DNA from: a virus
DNA length: 28,187 bases
Virus record (IMG/VR): IMGVR_UViG_3300027857_000051
Location: 1-28,187 of that record
Direction: 5' to 3' (one strand)
This document shows, one piece after another, positions 22,753-28,187 of the stretch (positions within the stretch are counted from its first letter, which is position 1; each line of letters begins with the position of its first letter). Made by a program: the position numbers and the translations under genes. A model generated the notes under the pieces. The model made no database searches and was not told the DNA's origin. It worked only from the letters and a program-made list of their open reading frames with translations.

Positions 22753-23871
22753 TCACTTGCCCGTGAGGATCAGCAGCTTGGTGCCAGCGTAGAGCTTGCG
22801 GTTGAGGCTGGTGGACTGGACGAAGACGATGTTCTTGGTGCCCATGTTCTGCGGGTCCACCGTGATATCGTGGTCCGGCAGGTTGGCCAGGCTACGGACA
22901 CCCTTGCCGGTGTAGACCCGCTTGGTGTCGTTGTCCATTACCTTGACGTCCTTGTTGCCCTGGACGATGATACCTCGCTTGCCCTTCGGGGTCTTGCTGT
23001 TGTTGAGCTGGTAGTACGCCTGGCCGATCTTGTAGTTCGGCGTGCACTCCTCCACCATCTCCTTGATGGTGCAGTCACGGATGACCGGCACGATGACGTA
23101 CTCACTGGCGTCCATCGCATTGGCGCCAGCCTTGATGGCGTCCGCTGGGGTCATGGCGGCGTCATTGATCTGAAAGAGCGTCTTGGTGCCGCGGAAGGTG
23201 CCGCCGGACTGGCTGCGGGCGGAGACGTAGGAGTTGGTGGCGACCGTGACGCGGTCGACCATCTCCTCCACACCCCTCGTGCTGGTGGCGTCCCACATGG
23301 CGATGTTACCGGCGGGGAAGCCGAGGTTCTTCGCCATGTTGACGCCGAGGGCGTTCGGGACCAGGCAGGCCAGGGTCCAGGTGTCCGGCAGAGCGGCGAT
23401 CTTGTTGGGCAGGTTGCGACGGCCCTCAGCGGTGCTGTGAAGCTCCTCGCCGTCGGTGATGACGTAGAACAGGTACGAGTGCTTGCCGTACTTGTCGAAC
23501 GTCTGACCGAGGTCATCGATGGCGAGCGTGGTGGCGTCGGCCAGGGCGGTGCCGCCGTCCGAGTCGTAGTAGTCCGCGATCGACGGCAGGTCCGTGACGG
23601 ACATGTCGAAGATGACGCAGCGAGCCGCGTTGCTGAAGAGGTAGACCGTGACACGGGTCTCGGTCTTGACGTCAGCCGTCTTGTTGATCTCTCGCACCTG
23701 GGCCGCCATGTTGGCGATCAGGCCATCAACCACCTTGATGACCGCCTGGGAGAGGCCCATCATGGAGCCAGACTCATCCACGACCAGGGTGACGTGGGTG
23801 ATGATGTTGTCCGCGACGCGGTTGCGCTTCGGCTTGTGGCCGCCGTACATGGCAACGTAAGGAGTCGTCAC
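22753..23871 (-). CDS. VWA-domain protein with complete MIDAS (372 aa)
   Basis: The VWA domain covers about residues 22-200. The MIDAS metal site is complete: D32-E-S34-G-S36, T108 in DGGTALADA and D140 in YVITDGEE. VWA domains use this site to bind a metal and a partner protein. The C-terminal half (about 230-372) is a separate region with beta strands (RGIIVQGNKDVKVMDND, KRVYTGKGVRSL, NIVFVQSTSLNRKLYAGTKLLIL) that I do not recognise. There is no signal peptide, so it is probably cytoplasmic. The GTG at 23871 overlaps the preceding TGA as GTGA. No MoxR-type ATPase is present in the window. Confidence 0.8.
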   Translation of the reverse strand: MTTPYVAMYGGHKPKRNRVADNIITHVTLVVDESGSMMGLSQAVIKVVDGLIANMAAQVREINKTADVKTETRVTVYLFSNAARCVIFDMSVTDLPSIADYYDSDGGTALADATTLAIDDLGQTFDKYGKHSYLFYVITDGEELHSTAEGRRNLPNKIAALPDTWTLACLVPNALGVNMAKNLGFPAGNIAMWDATSTRGVEEMVDRVTVATNSYVSARSQSGGTFRGTKTLFQINDAAMTPADAIKAGANAMDASEYVIVPVIRDCTIKEMVEECTPNYKIGQAYYQLNNSKTPKGKRGIIVQGNKDVKVMDNDTKRVYTGKGVRSLANLPDHDITVDPQNMGTKNIVFVQSTSLNRKLYAGTKLLILTGK

Positions 23872-24089
23872 TTCGTTCCTTTCAAGCGCTTACGAGGCGC
23901 TGGTGCGGGTGCTGGCGGCATCGCCTTGCGAATGACCACCGCCCCACCCGGTGGAAGGCTTTCCAGTGTGTCCCTGAGGACACGACAGACGTGAGCAAGC
24001 TCAGTGTCATCCTCAACGAGGTGAGTCGGGCTCTTGTCTGGATCGAGGTATGTGTGAACGGTTACCTGGAAGTGGGTCTTCTCGCTCAC
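23868..24089 (-). CDS. Small protein coupled to the VWA gene (73 aa)
   Basis: GTG 24089 (VSEKTHFQV) has GAGG 7 nt upstream and lies downstream of the promoter boxes at 24139-24167, which would exclude an ATG start at 24143. The protein has beta strands (HFQVTVHTYLD, GGAVVIRKAM), a helix (TELAHVCRVLRDTLESL) and a Pro/Ala/Arg/Lys-rich tail. It overlaps the VWA gene by GTGA, so the two may act together. No family is recognised. Confidence 0.6.
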   Translation of the reverse strand: MSEKTHFQVTVHTYLDPDKSPTHLVEDDTELAHVCRVLRDTLESLPPGGAVVIRKAMPPAPAPAPRKRLKGTK

Positions 24090-24138
24090 CGGACACCCTC
24101 GGATCTGGCCAACGTGGTTTCCTTCCTGTTCCCGTTCA

Positions 24139-24167
24139 ATCATACCACGCTTGAGGGGTGCTGACCA
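24139..24167 (-). promoter_or_regulatory. Putative promoter for the 73-aa/VWA gene pair
   Basis: Minus-strand TATGAT (24144-24139), preceded by TGG as an extended -10, lies 17 bp from TGGTCA (24167-24162) as a four-of-six -35. It is between a hairpin and GTG 24089. It resembles the boxes at 27757-27785. Confidence 0.55.
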
Positions 24168-24191
24168 GGGCCGCCGCCCCGACGGCCCTGG
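24165..24191 (-). terminator. GC-rich hairpin upstream of the VWA operon
   Basis: CCAGGGCCG (24165-24173) pairs exactly with CGGCCCTGG (24183-24191) around a 9-nt loop, directly after the 113-residue gene (stop 24199). The -35 box of the next promoter overlaps its edge. There is no clear T-tract. Confidence 0.55.
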
Positions 24192-24198
24192 CCAGGTC

Positions 24199-24540
24199 TC
24201 ACTCGCCGACGGCGTCCTCAGCCAGCTCGGTGAGCTCAGCCGGCTCCACCTTCGTGACCGGCTCCACCGTGATGAGCTGGCACGGGTCGTTCTTGCGGTG
24301 GAACTCCAGGGTGAGCTCCCGGTAGTGGTGCAGCATGTTCTGCACCTCACGGGTGGAGTGCTTGTAGTTGCCGTACTGGTCCTTAGCGGACAGCAGGGCG
24401 TTACGAATCTCGTTGTGGTGCTCCAGCAGCGCCATGTACTCAGGCGACTCTTGGAGCTTCATCGCGGCGGCGATGATTGCCTGCTCCTCGTCGGAGAGGG
24501 TGAGAGTGATCGCATCGACGGCCTCATAGGTGTCGGTCAC
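24199..24540 (-). CDS. Acidic helical protein (113 aa)
   Basis: GTG 24540 has GGAAGGA upstream. The protein is mostly helical (SDEEQAIIAAAMKLQESPEYMALLEHHNEIRNAL, REVQNMLHHYRELTLEF), with an acidic tail (EPAELTELAEDAVGE). It has one Cys and no membrane segment. No family recognised. It is the last gene before the hairpin at 24165. Confidence 0.65.
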   Translation of the reverse strand: MTDTYEAVDAITLTLSDEEQAIIAAAMKLQESPEYMALLEHHNEIRNALLSAKDQYGNYKHSTREVQNMLHHYRELTLEFHRKNDPCQLITVEPVTKVEPAELTELAEDAVGE

Positions 24541-24581
24541 GTCTGTGTTCCTTCCTGGGTCACTTCCTTGACTGGAATGAC

Positions 24582-24609
24582 CTTATCAGCCGTGTTTACG
24601 CCTTGTCCA
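24582..24609 (-). promoter_or_regulatory. Possible weak promoter before the 113-aa gene
   Basis: TGGACA (24609-24604) and GATAAG (24587-24582) are 16 bp apart on the minus strand, in the end of the 152-residue gene and the following 55-bp gap. Five of six and four of six bases match the consensus. The boxes are plausible but could be chance. Confidence 0.3.
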
Positions 24610-25054
24610 GGGTCTGCAGGATGCCATCCAGGCGCCTCACCCAGTCTGGGGTGGCGTCATAGATGCCCTTGGCAACCTTCACCAGCTCCTTGATCTCTCG
24701 GATGACACGGTCACGTTCCTTGAGCCTCTCCTTGGCGGCCGCGGCGTCACGCTCATGACCGTTCCGCAGGGCGAGGTTGCTCGCGCACTTGGTGCAGCTG
24801 GTGTGGTAGGTCTGACAGTTTCGCAGCACCTCCAGCTCATCTCGCAGCTCCTTGATGACCTCATCGCGTTGCTTGGGGCGATCAGCCACCTGTTCACCCA
24901 TGGCGCGGCGGTGCTCCCGATGGGCGTCCTCCTGTGCGCGAACCGTCCCTTGGATCGGCACGTAGTCGCTGCACCGACACATGATGATGGTCTTGCCATC
25001 CTTGATCAGCCGACGAGCCAGGTGGACACGTGGACCATTGAACCCCTTACCCAT
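24596..25054 (-). CDS. Coiled-coil protein with Cys motifs (152 aa)
   Basis: ATG 25054 is chosen for the GAGGAG 4 nt upstream; it overlaps the preceding stop by 8 bp. The N-terminal part is basic (GPRVHLARRLIKDGKT) with CRC around residue 26. C79 and the CxxC pair in NCQTYHTSCTKC could bind zinc. Long charged helices precede and follow this region (about 45-78 and 95-150), consistent with a zinc-hook-like coiled coil. No family is recognised. Confidence 0.65.
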   Translation of the reverse strand: MGKGFNGPRVHLARRLIKDGKTIIMCRCSDYVPIQGTVRAQEDAHREHRRAMGEQVADRPKQRDEVIKELRDELEVLRNCQTYHTSCTKCASNLALRNGHERDAAAAKERLKERDRVIREIKELVKVAKGIYDATPDWVRRLDGILQTLDKA

Positions 25055-25538
25055 CACTCTCCTCAGTGCTCCTCTTCTGGAAAACCGGCCTCGGCAGGTC
25101 ATCCGGGATCACACCCATGGACCTGGCGCGTTCCAGCATCACCGCACGGTGTCGAGTGCCGAAGGCGGTCTTCAGCTTCGCCACGGCGGAGTCAACCTCA
25201 TAGTGGTTGAGGCCGCACACCTCGCTGATCTCCACCAGGGTAAGGCCGGCGTCGATGCACCTCAACACTGGCATCATATCAGCGTCCACAGTGTCCAGAC
25301 GGGTGGCCTGCTGGCGCCTGGACGGCTTGCCGGGCTGCTGCTCAACCTTCATACGGTCCCTGGGGATGGCCAGCCAGGCGGCGTGTGCCAGCTCCCTCAG
25401 ACCGTACTCGGTGACCTGGAGATGCTGATTGAACGCCACCTGTCGCATGGCCTTCAGCAGCATCTCCTCGATCTCACGCGGAATGCCGTTCGGTGACGTG
25501 CCAGCGATTGCGGTGGCGACCACCGCCCCCCTGGGCAT
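25047..25538 (-). CDS. HTH protein, LuxR/sigma-like (163 aa)
   Basis: ATG 25538 overlaps the upstream TGA (TGATG) and has a GAGGG sequence; the start at 25583 lacks room for a binding site. The N-terminal half is helical. Residues about 100-150 hold a LuxR- or sigma-region-4-like HTH (LRCIDAGLTLVEISEVCGLNHYEVDSAVAKL). It may regulate host or phage transcription. It is overlapped by the coiled-coil gene downstream. Confidence 0.6.
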   Translation of the reverse strand: MPRGAVVATAIAGTSPNGIPREIEEMLLKAMRQVAFNQHLQVTEYGLRELAHAAWLAIPRDRMKVEQQPGKPSRRQQATRLDTVDADMMPVLRCIDAGLTLVEISEVCGLNHYEVDSAVAKLKTAFGTRHRAVMLERARSMGVIPDDLPRPVFQKRSTEESDG

Positions 25539-25792
25539 CAGGCCACCCTCGTTCGCTTGGGGTTGGCCACCCTGGTCGGCCATCCCTCAGGGTCGTTGTC
25601 GATCCCCATCATGTCACCAGCGTAACCGACGACGAACGGGTCCCAGTAGCCTCGGTTCTTCGTCGTGTCGTGCACCACGTCCGCAACGGCGTTGAACACC
25701 GCCTCCACCTCGGTGGACGAGGCCTGCGGCGGCATGTACACCACTATGGTGTACCCGTTCTCATTGTTCAGCTGTCGTTCCGTCTCCGTCAT
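25538..25792 (-). CDS. Small protein of unknown function (84 aa)
   Basis: ATG 25792 follows GAGGAGG at good spacing; a GTG one codon upstream is possible. The protein has a beta strand (GYTIVVYMPPQ), a helix (STEVEAVFNAVADVVHDT) and a second half with YWDPFVVGYAGDMMGIDND. It looks like a small alpha/beta fold. It overlaps both neighbours, so it belongs to the same transcript. Confidence 0.6.
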   Translation of the reverse strand: MTETERQLNNENGYTIVVYMPPQASSTEVEAVFNAVADVVHDTTKNRGYWDPFVVGYAGDMMGIDNDPEGWPTRVANPKRTRVA

Positions 25793-26045
25793 CACGTTCC
25801 TCCTCTCGCTTCATCGTGCGGTTGAACCGCTCGATGCCGTTGCGGTCCACCCACTTCCGCCATCTGAGCCGGTAGCCACACCCGCTGTTGTTGCTGCACG
25901 GAAACCTGGCGTTGTCGTGCATGGGGATGGTTCTCAGCTTGATGACGTGTTTGCACTCCAGGGTGACGGAAACGAGGTCAGACGGTCGCCTGCCGTGGAA
26001 GCTGTCGTATCCGTCGTTGACCTCAGGTGCCCTGCCCCTTGACAT
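25761..26045 (-). CDS. Small zinc-binding protein (94 aa)
   Basis: ATG 26045 is preceded by GAAGAGG and overlaps the upstream gene by 23 bp; the frame further up to 26264 is a shadow of the Cro-like gene. A metal site can be made from C32/H34 (ECKHVIKL) with CSNNSGC downstream, like a zinc ribbon. The C-terminal tail is charged (MKREEERDDGDG). Function unknown. Confidence 0.65.
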   Translation of the reverse strand: MSRGRAPEVNDGYDSFHGRRPSDLVSVTLECKHVIKLRTIPMHDNARFPCSNNSGCGYRLRWRKWVDRNGIERFNRTMKREEERDDGDGTTAEQ

Positions 26046-26334
26046 CGTACCTCTTCTGACTGGCCAGGTCGAGCAGCGCCTCGTTGAGGAGCTGTGCGGG
26101 TGGCATTCGCAGCGCCCTGGCGACGCGAACCACCTGGTCAGCCGTCCATTGGTGATAACCCTTCTCCAGGGCGGCGACTGAGGTGTAGCGCTGCCCGAGA
26201 CGCTCTGCGAGCTGGTAGCGGTCCAGGTTGCCTGCGACTCGATGCCGTCTGGCGACCTCACCAAGCGATTGGGCGAGCCCGGCGACCATGTGGTGCTGCT
26301 GGCCGCCGGTTCGCCCCTGATTGAGCTCGGTCAC
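26023..26334 (-). CDS. Cro/XRE-family HTH protein (103 aa)
   Basis: The GTG at 26334 follows the upstream stop directly. Residues about 20-85 form a five-helix XRE/Cro-type HTH: LGEVARRHRVAGNLDRYQLAERLGQRYTSVAALEKGYHQWTADQVVRVARAL. The product lacks a second domain. It could be a repressor or a Cro-like regulator acting on the promoters in this window. Operator sites cannot be tied to it from sequence alone. Confidence 0.75.
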   Translation of the reverse strand: MTELNQGRTGGQQHHMVAGLAQSLGEVARRHRVAGNLDRYQLAERLGQRYTSVAALEKGYHQWTADQVVRVARALRMPPAQLLNEALLDLASQKRYDVKGQGT

Positions 26335-26799
26335 CTACTCGCTCTTGCCCTGAGCGGCTCGCTCGGCCTTCGCCTCGTCGAGGGCTTTCTGGAACTCCCG
26401 GCTGAGGTGCCTGCCGTAGCAGGTGAAGTCCACGGTGTCTGCCAGCTCAATGCCAGCCAGCCGGCAGAACTCCGGCAGCTCAAGGTAGCCGTCGAGCGGG
26501 TGCCCGTGACTGAACGAGGCGACGAGATAGAGCTCGTTGTACCGCTTCCAGTAGGCGTCCCAGGCGGCCCGAGACACCTCCTCGTCCACCTTGTACGACG
26601 TCGCCCGGGCCGTGGCCTCCAGGACGCGGAGCTCCTCGTGCATGTCGTCCTTGGACCACTCAGGGCCGCTGTAGCGGTGGACGGTGCCATGTGCGTGCCG
26701 GTACCGCAGGTAGTAGTATTGCCCGTTCGCGTCCCAGGCGTCCCACTGAGATGGGCACGCCGAGGACGTTTGAACAGCCTTGACGAGGGTGACGGTCAC
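26335..26799 (-). CDS. Protein of unknown function with aromatic-rich N-terminus (154 aa)
   Basis: The GTG at 26799 overlaps the TGA of the membrane-protein gene as GTGA. The N-terminal half has a beta sheet pattern rich in Tyr/Trp (SQWDAWDANGQYYYLRYRHAHGTVHRY). The C-terminal part is helical (REFQKALDEAKAERAAQGKSE). I recall similar short proteins in actinophages but no function. Confidence 0.6.
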   Translation of the reverse strand: MTVTLVKAVQTSSACPSQWDAWDANGQYYYLRYRHAHGTVHRYSGPEWSKDDMHEELRVLEATARATSYKVDEEVSRAAWDAYWKRYNELYLVASFSHGHPLDGYLELPEFCRLAGIELADTVDFTCYGRHLSREFQKALDEAKAERAAQGKSE

Positions 26800-27113
26800 T
26801 CCTCAATCCCTTCCTGGTCCCACCAGTCGTCACCCTCACTCGGACGGGCGAGGCCGTCGGCGACCAGGGTCGCCTGACGGTCCTCCTTGCGCCACTTGAG
26901 CCAGTTCTTGACGTACATGATGGCGTAGAAGCTGGTGCCGATGAGCATGCCGGGCTGGCTGAGGGCGATCGCATAGATCGCCCACAGCGCCTGGGTGAAC
27001 AGGCTCATCAGCCAGCCGACGGTCTTCTTCTTCCCCTGGAGGTGCACCCCGATAAGGCTGATGGGGAACAAGCACCATTGGAAGTACGTGACGACGAGGT
27101 GATGGACGTTCAT
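26796..27113 (-). CDS. Small membrane protein (105 aa)
   Basis: ATG 27113 overlaps the previous TGA (TGATG). Three or so hydrophobic segments are visible: VVTYFQWCLFPISLIGVHL, GWLMSLFTQALWAIYAIAL and MLIGTSFYAIMYV, separated by a basic GKKK loop and followed by a charged cytoplasmic-type tail. It might be a transporter-like (PnuC- or PQ-loop-like) or holin-like protein; no lysis gene is nearby. Confidence 0.65.
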   Translation of the reverse strand: MNVHHLVVTYFQWCLFPISLIGVHLQGKKKTVGWLMSLFTQALWAIYAIALSQPGMLIGTSFYAIMYVKNWLKWRKEDRQATLVADGLARPSEGDDWWDQEGIEE

Positions 27114-27478
27114 CACAGCTCCCGTCGTTGGTCCGTGGATCCGAGCTGGTTGAGCGGTGACGCCGGGCCGTCGATCTCCGGCAGGTAGCTGGTGTTCGGG
27201 CCGACGTAGCGCACGCAGGTGCACTCAGCGGGTTCCCACTCGATCGGGGTGCCGGAGACACTGTACCTGGTGACCCGCCCCTTCCCGATGACGTACCGGC
27301 AGCCCGCTCCGTCGTGGTATGAGGCGCCGTGCTCGCACTGGCACACCTCGGTGGTGTTGATCGCCGCCCTGGACCGCTGCTTGCTGGCCATGGTGGAGCA
27401 GACCACGGCGGCGACCCAGGCACCGGTGGCACCCGCCCACGACATGACCATGGGCAGGCCGGAGGTGAGAGTGCTCAT
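27113..27478 (-). CDS. Membrane-associated Cys-rich protein (121 aa)
   Basis: ATG 27478 overlaps the previous TGA (ATGA). Residues 8-30 (LPMVMSWAGATGAWVAAVVCSTM) form a hydrophobic segment. Then come CxC-x-H (C46, C48, H50), C60 and CTC (C86, C88), which could bind a metal or iron-sulfur cluster. The pattern CQCEHGASYHDGAGC looks like a small zinc site. Function unknown. Confidence 0.6.
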   Translation of the reverse strand: MSTLTSGLPMVMSWAGATGAWVAAVVCSTMASKQRSRAAINTTEVCQCEHGASYHDGAGCRYVIGKGRVTRYSVSGTPIEWEPAECTCVRYVGPNTSYLPEIDGPASPLNQLGSTDQRREL

Positions 27479-27723
27479 GAGCTCTCGCCACCCTCCATGT
27501 CATCGGAGTCGATGCTCTTCGTACACGGCGCCTCGGTGGGAACCAGCATGACCACGCCCGCGGAGGTCATGCTGACCCTGTACCGCTGGCCGGGGATGAC
27601 GCCGAAGCGCCTGAGGCTGATCCGCCCGCTGGTGTCAGCCTGACGAACGATGGCGACACCGGGCTTGACGTTCCCGTGTGGACCTGCGATCTTGCTCTTG
27701 CCGGTGGGTGTCGACTTGTCCAC
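27475..27723 (-). CDS. AbrB/SpoVT-like small DNA-binding protein (82 aa)
   Basis: GTG 27723 has AAGGAG upstream. Residues about 31-63 (TSGRISLRRFGVIPGQRYRVSMTSAGVVMLVP) follow the AbrB swapped-hairpin pattern: GRISL strand, PG turn, V strand, then a final beta strand. Such proteins act as DNA-binding dimers or antitoxins. No toxin gene is visible beside it, so the role is open. Confidence 0.55.
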   Translation of the reverse strand: MDKSTPTGKSKIAGPHGNVKPGVAIVRQADTSGRISLRRFGVIPGQRYRVSMTSAGVVMLVPTEAPCTKSIDSDDMEGGESS

Positions 27724-27756
27724 GTGAGCTCCTTCCTTATCTCTTCCTGTGCCTCT

Positions 27757-27785
27757 ATCATATCAAGGTGTCGGATGATGGTCCA
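27757..27785 (-). promoter_or_regulatory. Putative promoter for the 82-aa gene and followers
   Basis: Minus-strand TATGAT (27762-27757) and TGGACC (27785-27780) are 17 bp apart. The boxes overlap the end of the 117-residue gene and are followed by AAGGAG and the GTG at 27723. They resemble the boxes at 24139-24167. Confidence 0.55.
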
Positions 27786-28111
27786 GGGTTGCGGGGCTGA
27801 CGGTGCCGATAGATCGTCTTTGACAGGTTGCTGATCATTGGGCCGCCATCCCCGTAGATCCACTGACTGTGCAGGGTGGAGTAGTGTGTGGCTGCGGCGT
27901 CACCGAGATGACGCCAGACGTAGCCATGCGTGAGGCAGTCACTCACCAGGTCACGCATGAGATAACCAACCGCTGGCTGCAGCTCCCTGGCGACGATGGC
28001 AAGCCTCTTCAGCGGGTCCGGCTCGTTGATCAGAGCCTCGATGGTGTCTGCCAGGTCCCGCACATGGGAAGTTACTGGCTGGTAAGATGGGTGGACCCGC
28101 TCATCCGCCAT
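27758..28111 (-). CDS. Small helical protein, possible HTH (117 aa)
   Basis: ATG 28111 (MADERVHPS) has GGGGG upstream and overlaps the previous stop by 11 bp. The middle (DPLKRLAIVARELQPAVGYLMRDLVSDCLTHGYVWRHLGDAAATHYSTL) resembles actinobacterial short HTH proteins in which helices are followed by a GxxWxxLG HTH. A DNA-binding role is possible. It is the first full gene in the window. Confidence 0.55.
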   Translation of the reverse strand: MADERVHPSYQPVTSHVRDLADTIEALINEPDPLKRLAIVARELQPAVGYLMRDLVSDCLTHGYVWRHLGDAAATHYSTLHSQWIYGDGGPMISNLSKTIYRHRQPRNPGPSSDTLI

Positions 28112-28187
28112 CGAACCCCCAGCTCACGCGGTTCAGGGTGTAGGCGGCCGGCAGCATGAGGTCACGGATCTGCCGGTCCACCCACTC
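28101..28187 (-). CDS. 3' end of an upstream gene (partial, 28 codons seen)
   Basis: A minus-strand frame enters at 28187 and ends with TGA at 28103-28101. The last residues read EWVDRQIRDLMLPAAYTLN and end RVSWGFDGG. It overlaps the next start by 11 bp, as is usual here. The product cannot be named from this end. Confidence 0.5.
   Translation of the reverse strand, partial: EWVDRQIRDLMLPAAYTLNRVSWGFDGG

Noticed and set aside
22534-23994. 486-residue plus-strand frame opposite the VWA gene
   Set aside because: Antisense to a protein with an intact MIDAS motif; composition is Val/Asp/Arg/Gly-rich.
25273-25278. TATGAT -10-like box inside the LuxR/sigma-like HTH gene
   Set aside because: No -35 at proper spacing (TGGACA is only 13 bp away) and it lies in coding sequence.
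27567-27863. 98-residue minus-strand frame
   Set aside because: It runs across the promoter-like region and overlaps two better genes in another frame.

Overview
This window looks like a piece of a double-stranded DNA tailed-phage genome, probably of an actinobacteriophage. It is GC-rich, it uses many GTG starts, and genes are packed with GTGA, ATGA, TGATG or TAGTG stop/start overlaps. A full set of HK97-type head genes is present: terminase, portal, prohead protease, major capsid protein, decoration proteins and connectors. I see no integrase, lysin, polymerase or tRNA, so lifestyle and host genus cannot be fixed. Every gene I accept lies on the minus strand, so the genetic order runs from high to low coordinates. 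The long plus-strand open frames are antisense mirrors of minus-strand genes.

Right part (about 28187 to 19999): compact clusters of small genes. They include likely DNA-binding proteins (an AbrB-like hairpin, a Cro/XRE repressor-like protein, a LuxR-like HTH protein, a tandem two-HTH LuxR-like protein and a MerR/excisionase-like HTH protein), small membrane or exported proteins, zinc-binding proteins, and a complete von Willebrand A (VWA) protein with an intact MIDAS metal site. Promoter-like boxes (TGG-C- then 17 bp then TATGAT) and GC-rich hairpins separate the clusters.

Boundary (19837-19998): a terminator-like hairpin followed by the best promoter in the window (extended -10 TGGTATACT), bracketed by inverted CCACTGATG/CATCAGTGG motifs. 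This is probably the start of the late structural operon.

Left part (19836 to 1): terminase small and large subunits come first. Next comes an unusual appendage module between terminase and portal: an Ig-like protein, a small acidic protein, a beta-helix tailspike-like protein, a 109-residue protein and a long repeat-rich coiled-coil fibre. Then come the portal (with a C-terminal ParB-like DGHHR domain), two small proteins, and a 949-residue protein joining a prohead protease, three zinc ribbons and a scaffold-like tail. The major capsid protein with an inserted Ig-like domain follows, then two similar decoration-like proteins around a head-fibre-like protein, three small zinc-binding proteins, the head-tail connector, a 47-residue basic protein and a neck/tail-completion protein. 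The window cuts the genes at both ends.

Most notable points: the fibre reading frame carries a tail-fibre motif upstream of any start codon (possible +1 frameshift from the 109-residue gene); the portal-ParB and protease-zinc ribbon-scaffold fusions; a 12-bp inverted repeat that could hide the ribosome binding site of a 59-residue zinc protein; and the phage VWA protein.
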